A DNA stretch of 64,000 nucleotides from Pyropia haitanensis. Taxonomy: Eukaryota > Rhodophyta > Bangiophyceae > Bangiales > Bangiaceae. A program made the position numbers and the translations under genes. The notes beneath the pieces are model-generated. The model had not been told where the DNA came from. It searched no databases and worked only from the letters and a program-made list of their open reading frames with translations. Shown here in pieces: positions 54,101-62,310 of the stretch. Numbering within the stretch: the first letter of the stretch is position 1; each line of letters begins with the position of its first letter. The stretch is taken from contig SDUX01000003.1 of the NCBI GenBank assembly GCA_008729055.1, forward strand, positions 1,860,001 through 1,924,000, read 5' to 3'.

Positions 54101-55599
54101 GGCGGGACCTGCCGCCTGCCTACTCGGACGGCCAGTCGTCTTCCCGCTCGCGGGGCCTCCCGGAGGGCACCGCCACCCGCTCCCGGGGCTCTGTGTATGG
54201 CGGCGCTGAGCATGACGATGACGACGACGATGGCCACTCGGGGCGTCGGCGGCACGGCCGCTATGGCGGTGGCCGCCGCCGCGGGGACGACGACGGCAGT
54301 GGCAGTGATGACCATGGCAGTGGCAGTGACGATGATGGCGGGCGGCGCCGTCGCTACGGCCGACGTCACGGGTCGGGGTCGGATAGCGACGACGACCGCC
54401 GCCGCCGTCACGGCCGGTACGGCCAGTGTGATGACGGGCAGCATCAGAGCCACTCGGGCGGCTATGGGCAGCATCAGAGCCACTCGGGCGGCTATGGGCA
54501 GCAGCAGAGCCACTCGGGCGGCTACGGGCAGCATAGCGAGGCTCCTGGGTATGGAGGGGCTGAGCATGGTATCTCTGGGTACAACCCGTCGTCCCCCTAT
54601 GGTACCAGCACTGAGCCGGCCCATTCAGGCGGCGGTTATGGGCAGCCAGAGGAGAGCAGCGGCTATGGCCAGCACCAGCAGAGTGGCTATGGCCAGCACC
54701 AGCAGAGCGGCGGCTATGGCCAGCATCAGCAGAGCGGCGGCTATGGCCAGCATCAGCAGGGCAGCGGCTATGGTCAGCACCAGCAGGGCGGCGGCTATGG
54801 CCAGCACCAGCAGGGCGGCGGCTATGGTCATCACCAGCAGGGCAGCGGCTATGGCCAGCATCAACAGGGCAGCGGCTATGGTCATCACCAGCAGGGCAGC
54901 GGCTATGGCCAGCATCAGCAGGGCAGCGGCTATGGCCAGCACCAGCAGAGCTCGTACGGCGGCGGCGGCTATGGGCAGGAACACGAGTCTGGCGGCGGCG
55001 GTGGCTACCAGTCGCACCAGCAGAGCTCGTATGGTGGCGGTGGCGGTCACCACCAGTCCTCCCACGGCGGCGGCTATGGGCAGGAGTACGAGTCTGGCGG
55101 TGGCGGCGGCTACCAGTCGCACCAGCAGAGCTCCTATGGTGGTGGCGGTGGCGGCGGCTACCAGTCGCACGAGCAGGGCTCCCACGGCGGTGGCGGCGGC
55201 TACCAGTCGCACCAGAGCTCGCACCATAGCGGCGGCGGCGGCTACCAGGCGCACCAGGGCTCCCATGGTTCCCACGGCGGCGGCGGCGGCGGTTGCGGCC
55301 TCCCCCGCGGGGACGTGGCGAGCTTCCGCCTCAACCTGTTTGGCGAGCACCTCAACTGCTACGACCCGGCGTTTGACGACCCGTCGAGCCTCGCGTGCGT
55401 CCGCAAGGTGCGCGAAATCGCCGAGGCCAACTGGGAGGCCTACGCGGGCGACGAGGTCGTCGAGATGCACGGCTGGTGCCCGTACCCGATCGACGTGTCC
55501 CGCTCGGGCCGCGTGACGACCCGCGTCACGTGCTTCCCAGACACGGAGGCCAAGGTGGCGGGCGCCGATGGCGCGCTGCCAGACATCCTGACGACCTAG
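51103..55599 (+). CDS. PLD: C2-type phospholipase D with giant repeat insertion
   Basis: PLD cleaves phosphatidylcholine to phosphatidic acid. Five exons: 51103-51961, 52211-52328, 52528-53084, 53320-53428 and 53653-55599. All four donors are GTACGT and all acceptors CAG. The product has about 1,196 residues. The C2 domain covers residues 1-160 (LDVQIISGADLGKKQP, then DPYVSVALGGKNKYFQSRVV). The first HKD motif, HHQKTIICD, spans the exon 2/3 junction (H325, K327, D332). The second is HSKAVIFDD near residue 644, followed by GSANCNSRSMDGARDSEIAF. A 410-residue insert of charged then Gly/Tyr/Gln/His repeats follows AAYQPEYV. The usual plant C-terminus then resumes (FRLNLFGEHLNCYDPAF to LPDILTT). 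One base appears missing in C6 at 53692-53697, where homology switches frame. This is plant PLD-alpha-like architecture. Confidence 0.9.
54430..55290 (+). repeat. Coding repeat array GYGQHQQ / GGYQSHQQSS in PLD
   Basis: The array begins with three copies of a QQ/HQSHSGGYG unit (54436-54530). After a short spacer come about fifteen 21-30-bp units coding S/G-G-Y-G-Q/H-H-Q-Q. It ends with longer units coding GGGGYQSHQQSSYGGG. The frame is kept throughout. Reverse-strand open frames across it are shadows of the same periodicity. Confidence 0.95.
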
Positions 55600-56122
55600 A
55601 CGGCAGGAGCGGGGGGGGGGGGGGTGGGTGGCGGGCTGGGCGGCCAGCGTGGATGGAGGCAGCCGCGGCGCGTGGGAGCGGGGGGTGAGGTGCGCCGACG
55701 CTCGGCCGCCACGTCGGGCGCCGCCACGTCGGGCGCAAGGTGGCCCCGGCTACGCGCCCGACCCGCGGCCGGTGCCGCCCTACCCACGCAGTCGGGGGGC
55801 AAATTGTAGGCCGTGGACCCCGGGGGGAGGGGGGTGGGGGGTGGGGTGGGTGTGAGTTGGCGGGTTGTGGATGGTGCGGGTGTGTCTGGGGGGGGGGATC
55901 GTGGGGGAGCGGACAGCCCTTGTACTTTGTTGTGTCTGGCGCCTGCGTTTTGTCCTCTGTTGTTGGGCGCTTCCCTGCGGGGGCGTGCCCACCCGCCTGG
56001 GGCGTCCGGCAGCACCCGCCGCCGCCTGCCGTCCCTTGGCACCAGCCACCGGGCCGCCATCTGTCGGCAGCCACGTGGTCGGCCACCCACCCCCCCCCCT
56101 CCAGCCTTCTCCACATCCTTCC
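55600..56122. other. Intergenic region between converging genes
   Basis: This lies between the PLD stop (plus) and the end of the MMADHC frame (minus). It contains poly-G tracts at 55608-55622 and C-rich runs after 56080. Nothing else was recognised. Confidence 0.45.
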
Positions 56123-56542
56123 CTACCCCTGCCACCCCCCCCAGCCTTCTTCTCCACCCCCCCCCCCCCGCCTCCTGCAGCCACACTCCCCCCCCCCCCC
56201 AGCCCCCCCCCCCCCCCCAGCCTTCTCCTTCACCACCACCCCCCTCCCCCCCCCCCCCACCCTCCAGCACTCATCCGCCCTCGTCCGCCCCCACCCCCCC
56301 CCCTCGTGCCCATTGACGCGCGCGAGCACCGCCACGACGACCGCCAGCGGCGCGTTGGTAAAAAAACTCGACAGGTAGACGGCGGCGCCCCAGGCCGGGT
56401 GCCGCACGATGCGGCAGCCGCCCGCCTCCTCCGCCCCGTACCGCAGCAGCCGCTCGACGGCGTCGGGCTCGGCAAACACCGCGCCGCCGGGGGTGCCCCA
56501 GTACGGCTGGCCGCTCGCGGGGTCGGTCGCGTCGGCCCACCA

Positions 56543-56584
<42 letters not shown>

Positions 56585-57060
56585 GCCGCCACCACCACCA
56601 CCGCCACCGCCGCCGCCGCCACCACCGTCCTTGCCGCCGCCGCCGCGGCCGGCGGCGGCGATGCCGTCCCGGACGGCGGTGGCCCAGGCGAGGAAGCGCT
56701 CGAGCAGCGCGTCCTTCTCCGCCGCCTCGGCGGCGCCCCACGCGACGAGCGGCATGCGCGCGCGCTGCAGCACGGGGATCACCAGCAGCGTCGGCGGCGG
56801 CGGCGGCTCCGCCCCGCCCCCCGCACCGCCCGCCGCGCCGCGGCTGCTGCCGGCCGCCGCCGCGACCGTCGCGGCGGCCGCCGCCACCGCCGGCGGGCTG
56901 TTGGCAAAGACCGCCGCCAGCTCCCGCGCCATGGACCGCGGCGGCGTGTGCACCGAGTACTCCAGGGGGGGGAACCGTACGTCGCCGACCGCGTCGGCGG
57001 CAGGTGCGTGCGGCCGGCCATGGTCTGCCGCCGCGGCGGCGGCGGCGGCCGGCCGGCCGC
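56123..57060 (-). CDS. MMADHC: MMADHC (CblD) cobalamin-trafficking protein, 5' end unresolved
   Basis: MMADHC directs vitamin B12 from CblC to cytosolic methionine synthase or mitochondrial methylmalonyl-CoA mutase. Recognisable parts are VRFPPLEYSVHTPPRSMARE near 56960, then LLVIPVLQRARMPL near 56780 and KDALLERFLAWATAV near 56700. After a poly-Gly linker comes WWADATDPASGQPYWGTPGG (near 56520), then CRIVRHPAWGAAVYLSSFFT followed by NAPLA (near 56380). These match the human GYWADFIDPSSG, CCKVIRHSLWG and GSIFTNA regions in order. No ATG opens this frame upstream. A T-rich tract at about 57186-57202 (on the minus strand) could lie in an intron, so a first exon is probably missing. A homopolymer slip would move the stop to 56271. 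Confidence 0.75.
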
Positions 57061-57632
57061 ACGGGCGGCCGGTCGGCGTCCCCCCCCCCCCCCCCCCCCC
57101 CCCCGCCCCCCGCGCCCCCCCCCCGCTCTCCCCCCCCCCGCGCTCCCCCACGCCGGTTGCGACCGAGCGGCCGGTGGGGTGCAAAAGAAAAAAAAAAAAA
57201 AAGAGGCGCGCTGGGAGGGGTTGGTTGGACACTGGGCGGGGAGACGCGCGGCGGAGGGGGACGGCGGCCGGCGGGCGGGGGGAGCGGGCGGGACCCGCCG
57301 CGGCGGCGGCGGCAGCGGCGGCGGCGCGGCGGTCGCGGCGAGACGGCGGGCGCCGCCGACGGCCGCGCGTGTGTGGTCGGCAGCCGCCCGCGGTTGGGAT
57401 CCGCGCGGGCCGCGGCGCCCCCCCCCCCTCCCCGCCGTCGCCGCCACGCGCGTCACCCCCCCACCCCCTCGCGGCCGCGCGCGTCACCCCCCCCCCCCCG
57501 CCACCCGCGAGCCCCCCCCCTCCCCCCCCCTCCTCTCACCCCCGCATCACCATCCACACCTTCCCTTCCCATCCCCGGGTGCCGTCGTCCCCCCCCCCCC
57601 CACCCTCCCACTCACCCCCCCTCCTCGATCCC
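57061..57632. promoter_or_regulatory. Divergent region between MMADHC and ferredoxin
   Basis: This region consists of long C runs, a 15-base A tract near 57188 on the plus strand, and GC-rich repeats. It probably holds the promoters and the missing MMADHC first exon. The reading frames here are not trustworthy. Confidence 0.35.
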
Positions 57633-57661
57633 ATGGGCGCCCCCCCGCTCCCCCCCACTCC

Positions 57662-57692
<31 letters not shown>

Positions 57693-57938
57693 GGGGACGC
57701 CGCACCGCGTTTGCCGTGCCGCCCGCCGCGCGCGTCACGGCCGCGGCGCCCGCCGCGCGTGTGCCCGCCGCCGCCGCCGTGACGGCGGGTGCCGCCGTGG
57801 CGGCGGTGGGGTGGCGGCGGCGGCTGGTGGGGGGGGGGGGGGGGGTGCCGGTGGGGGTGCGCCCGCGCCGCCGTGTTGGCAGCGCCCCCGGGGGTGGCGG
57901 CGCCGACGGCGGCGGCGGCGGCGGCGGCGGCGGCTGCA

Positions 57939-57981
<43 letters not shown>

Positions 57982-58949
57982 TGGCGGCGGGCAGCGGGGC
58001 GTCGGCGGGGGACGCTGCGGCGGCGGCGGCGGGGGGGGGGGGGGGGACGCGCCGCCCGGCGACGCGCCGCCGGTGCGGGTGACGTTTCTGCCCGACGGTG
58101 TCACGGTCGACGCGGCGGCGGGGGAGCCGCTGTCGGCGGTTGCGGCGCGAGGTGCGTGCGGGCGGTGCCAGCCGCGGGGCGGAGGGGGGGGGCAGCGGGC
58201 TCTGGCCACGGTGGGGGGGGGGGGTAGGCCGGCGGGATGGGGGAGAGGTGCGCCTGCTGGTGCAGCGGGGGCGGAGGCGCCGCGGCGGTGTGGGCGGTAC
58301 GGGGACGGGGCGAGGGGGGGGGGGGGGGTGGGGGGGGAGCGGCGCGTCTCGGTTGCTGGCAGGGTCCCGCCGCCGCGGGGGCAGGGGAGGGGGGGGGGGG
58401 GGGTTTGAGGTGGAGGCGGGCGTGCCAGTGGCGGCGACCGCCGCGGCTGGTGGACGCTGCGGGTCTATTCCGACGGCGTTGTGACGGGGGGGGAAGCGGG
58501 GGGGGGGGGGGGGGGGAGAGACGCCGCCGCGCCACCGCTGCCAGACCACTCACGCCTCCGCCTGGTGTCGCCGCTGCGCTTGTGGACGGGGGCGCCTCGT
58601 CACTGCTGCCGCCCCCCCCCCCCCCCCTCCGGACGCGCCCCCCCCTCCACCAACGCTTCCCCCCCCCCCCCCCGTGGACGCCTTCCACCCCCCCTACTGG
58701 CGGCACGGCGGGTCACCGTCGCGTACCCCCCCCCCCCCCTCCCCCCCCCACCGCGCAGCGGGCGTGGAGATTGTCTACGCGTGCCGCGTCGGCGACTGCG
58801 CGACGTGCGAGGTGCAGCTGGTGCCGCCCGCGGACGCGCCGCCGGCGCGGCGGCACGCCCACTGGGTGCGCGCGTGCGTGACGCGCGTGCCGCGGGACCG
58901 CCCCGCGGTGGTGTTGGATGTGGTGGGCGACGGGCTGCCGGGGTGGTGA
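57633..58949 (+). CDS. [2Fe-2S] plant-type ferredoxin-like protein, two exons
   Basis: Exon 1 ends at 58151 and exon 2 runs 58759-58949. The intron starts GTGCGT and ends GCGCAG, and joining restores VAARAGVEIVYACRVGDCAT. The cluster ligands are C-R-V-G-D-C-A-T-C (C-x4-C-x2-C) and a fourth Cys in HAHWVRACVTRVP, the spacing of photosynthetic-type ferredoxins. Before the junction PVRVTFLPDGVTVDAAAGEP forms the first strands. The C-terminus, PAVVLDVVGDGLPGW, is longer than in classical Fd, which recalls FdC-type plastid ferredoxins (uncertain). The N-terminus is an Ala/Gly/Arg-rich region with a transit-peptide-like part (FAVPPAARVTAAAPAARVPA). The ATG at 57633 is in a different frame from exon 1's end, and the poly-G/GGC tracts at 57835-58050 probably account for this. 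Confidence 0.75.
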
Positions 58950-59774
58950 CGCGGATGGCGGGGGGGTGCGGCGGGGAGATGGGGGAGGGGGGGGGGGGGG
59001 GGAGGGAAGTGTCGGGCGTGGGATGGATGAGGGGGGGAGGGGGGGGGAGGGGGGGGGGGGGGGACTGGCCAGAAGGTATGGGGTACTGCATGGAGACGAG
59101 AGTGGCGGGGGGGGGGGGGGGGGTGCGACGCGGTGCGTTGGGTCTTGGAGTGAGGTGGGGGAGGGCGGCGGTGGCGCCACCCTGTTTTATTTTTTTTCTT
59201 GGCTCGTTGCCCTCCCTCCCGTCGCCGTACCAGGTGCCGCGCGGCCGTAGCGGCGACGACACGCGCGGGGGCGCGCGGCCGCCGGCCTCGGTAGACTCGG
59301 TGCGGGTGTCCTGTACCCCCCCCGACATCCTCCCGCCTCGCATGCCCCCCCAGCTTGAGTCCGCCGGCCGCCGCGGCCGCCACGTCGCTGGCGGCACGCA
59401 CCGCCGCCGCTGCCGAGGCGGCCGGGCGGCGGCCGTCGCGTCGGGCGCTGCGTGCGGCGGTCCGCCCCTCAGACCACCGCCGCCGCCGCCGTCGCTGCCG
59501 CGGCCCGCCGCCGCCGTCGCCGTCGCCAACATTGTTGCCGTCCCCGGCCGACCATTGCCGTGGCGGCGGTGGGGGGTGGCGGTGGCGGCGGCGGCGGCGG
59601 CCGACGCGCACCAACGGCCGCGGCGGGTGGTGGCGCACGTGGCCGCCACACCCGCGCGGGCGCCACCGGCAGGGCTGGCAGCAGCACCCGCGGCGGCACC
59701 GGCGACGGTTTGCGTCGGCGGCGGCGGCGGTAGCGGCAGCGGCCGCGGCGGCGGCGGCGGCGGTTCCCCCCTGG
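58950..59774. other. Intergenic region between converging genes
   Basis: Between the ferredoxin stop (plus) and the CHMP2 stop (minus) lie several G runs of 9-17 bases up to 59120, a T tract near 59193-59200, and GC triplet DNA. No gene could be recognised, although frames are open on both strands. Confidence 0.45.
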
Positions 59775-60487
59775 CTACAGCCCGGCCAGCTGGCGGAGGA
59801 GCGCCTCCTCCGGGTCCTCCTCCGCCGCCACCCGCCCGTCCGTAGGGCCGGCGGCGCCCACGGCAGCCGCGGGCACGCCGACGCGCGTGGCCGGCACGCT
59901 GCCCAGGCGCCCGCCCACCTCGAGCCCCAGCTCGTCGAGCACCCCCCCCAGCACCTCGTCCGCCTCCCCATCCGCGGCGTCCCCCCCCCCAGCGCGTCAT
60001 CCAGCCCCTCCACCAGCGCCTCCCGCCCCGCCGCGAGCCGCCCCGCCTCCCGCCCATACGCCACCGTCTGCGCGCGCACGTGCGCGCCCCCCCCCCCGAC
60101 GCCGCCGCCGCCGCCGCCGCCGCCACCCCCGCGGCCGTCACGGCCACCCCCCCCACGGCGGCCGCGCCGACCGCCGCCCGCACGTCCGCGTCGGCCGCCC
60201 CCGCCGCCGCCGCCGCCGCGCCCAGCCGCCCCGCCGCCGCGCGGTTGCGCGCGACCGCCGCCGCCGCGGCGCGGGCGGCGGCGGGCTGGCCCGCCGCCGC
60301 CGCGCGGCGGGCGGTGGCGAGCAGCGCCGCCTCTTCGGCGGCGAGGCGGGAGCGGCCACGGGCGGCGGAGCGGGCGGCGGCGCGGGCGGTGGCGGCGGAC
60401 TGGCGGAGGGGGGTGGCGGTGGCGGCTGGGGGGGGGGGGGGGGGGGGGGGCGGCGGCAGGGGGGCGCGAGCGGTGGGGCCACCCCAT
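59775..60487 (-). CDS. VPS2: ESCRT-III subunit CHMP2/Vps2
   Basis: Vps2/CHMP2 caps Snf7 polymers and recruits the Vps4 ATPase during membrane scission. The C-terminus is diagnostic: DEVLGGVLDELGLEVGGRLG, then a MIM-type helix DPEEALLRQLAGL before the TAG stop. Upstream lies VAYGREAGRLAAGREALVEG followed by LDDALGG, equal to the E...MDD(A)MG helix of CHMP2. The N-terminal helices are LRQSAATARAAARSAARGRS, then AAAAGQPAAARAAAAAVARN, which parallel the LR...R-RELDRER and AKQGQ...AK-LVR regions. Lys is almost completely replaced by Arg and many positions by Ala. Frames change at poly-G tracts near 60430-60450, 60090-60100 and 59985-59995. The ATG at 60487 (CCATGG context) is the likely start. Confidence 0.75.
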
Positions 60488-61371
60488 GGTAGGAGGTTGT
60501 TGATGAGGTTGGCGCGGGGGGGGGGGGGGGGAGTGGGGCGGTTGGGAGAGGAGGGATGGGGGGGAGGGGTAGGAGAGGAGGGGGGAGAGGTGGGGGGGGG
60601 GAGAGGTGGGGGGGGGTAGGAGCGGAGGGGAAAGAGGGAGGCGGCAAAGGCGGGGAAGCGGATGAGGGTCGGCACCGCCGAGTCAGGAGTGGTGGGTGCG
60701 GACGGCGGGTCGGCGGCGGCCCGCGCGGCCGGCCGCCCCCTCTTCAAGCCCCGCCGCGGCCGCGGCCGGCAGGCTATGGCCGGCTGGCAGCAGCGCGGCC
60801 CGCCCACGCGACGACGGCGACGCGCCGTAGCGGCGGCTGCCGCGTCGCCCGTCGTCCGCGTCGGTGCCCAGTGCGGCGGCAGGTTGGGGGTGGGGGGGGG
60901 GGGGGGGCGAGGTGCGCGCCCGACGGGACGCTGTGGAGGGGGGGGGGGGGTGGGTGGGGCCGGCCGTGGCATTGCTGGCCCTCGCTGTCGCGGCCGCCTG
61001 CCTGGGGCCCCCCCTCGGGGCGGGGCGGCACGCGCGGACACCGCGCACGCCCCCGTGCGGGACGACGCGGCGCGCGGCGGCCGCTGCGATTGGCCACCGG
61101 GCGGTGCCGGCGGCGGCGGCGGGCGGCGGCGGCAGCCGCCCCGCGGCAACGAGGCACGACCGGGTCACGCGGACCTCGGTGGTTGTGTGTTGTTTTTTTT
61201 TTTTTTTGGAGTGGCGGCACCGCCGCCGCGACGGCGCGGCCCGTCCGTGCGTGCGAGGACGCCGTCTGCCCCCGTCGGCGCCAAGCTGCCCGCCCGCGAC
61301 GCCGCGTCGCGCGCCTGTCGGGGATCCGTATACGGGCGGCGGCGGCGGCGGCAGCGGTGGCGGCGGCGGCA

Positions 61372-61403
<32 letters not shown>

Positions 61404-62310
61404 CGGCCGTCCCCACCCCGCGGCCAGCCGCCACCGTCGGGGGTGTGCCGCGGCCCGCGGCGGCGGCGGCGGCCGCCGCACAGCCGGCCGCCCCGCCCGC
61501 CCGCCGCGACGACGGTCGGGCGTGTGGCGAGGCCGCACCGTCCCGCCCCTGCGTGGCGTCCCGCTGGGGTGTCCGTGCCGCGGCGGGCACCCGCGGCACC
61601 CGACGACGGCGGCAGGCGGCGAGGGGGGGGGGGGGGGGGGGGAGGCGACGGGAATGGGGCGTGGGGAGGGAGCGCCGCCCGGCGTTCGCGACGGCCGTCC
61701 GTGTGCGCCCGCGCGCTCGGCGCGGGGCGGCCGCCGCGGCGGCGGCGGCCGCGCTCCCCGTCCGTGCGGGGGCGGCCGCCGCCGGGGCGGTCGTCCCCGC
61801 CTCGTGCGGGGCTGCCGCTGACGGCGCGCGGGGTGTGCCAGTCGCGCCTGCTGGGGGTGCCGGCCGCGGTGGTGCCAATCCCGCCGCCGCCGCCGTCGGG
61901 AAACGGGGGGGGGTGGGGGGGGGGGGTGCGGCACGCCCACCCCCATGGCGGCGTCTCTGTTGGCCGCGTCCGCCACCCCAACACGCGACCACCGGAACGC
62001 GCTGGCAGCGATGCGGGGCGCCACTGGGGCACCCGCGCAGCCACGCAGGGAGCAAAGAGGTCGCAGCGCAAAGAGTACAAAGAAAAAAGGATCCTTGCGC
62101 GCCGCGCAGGTGCAGGCGTGCGATCGCGGCCCAGCGCGCGAGCGGGAGCCGATGGACACAATAGATAAGACTACGAAGCGGTGGTCCCCCACACGGCGGG
62201 GGGCACCAATACGCGGAAACGCACATACGACAGGATGGTCACCCGCACAGCGGGTGCCACGGCAGCCACCCGACTCACTCCCCCCAACTCCGTCCGGCAC
62301 AAGGGCCTGC
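60488..62310. other. Intergenic region, 1.8 kb, GC triplets and homopolymers
   Basis: The part nearest CHMP2 (60488-60650) is G-run DNA with a purine bias on the plus strand. A T16-type tract lies near 61192-61207. From 61340 to 61420 there is a GGC triplet array. Near 62080 an A-rich stretch probably belongs to the 3' leader of the cysteine-rich gene on the minus strand. No gene was recognised. Confidence 0.45.

Noticed and set aside
54625..55470. 281-codon minus-strand frame of Ala/Leu/Ile repeats
   Set aside because: It is the exact reverse of the GYGQHQQ repeat coding region of PLD, whose sense frame is anchored by flanking conserved domains.
59355..60503. 382-codon plus-strand frame opposite CHMP2
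   Set aside because: The Arg/Pro-rich shadow has no motif, while the minus strand contains ordered ESCRT-III signatures.
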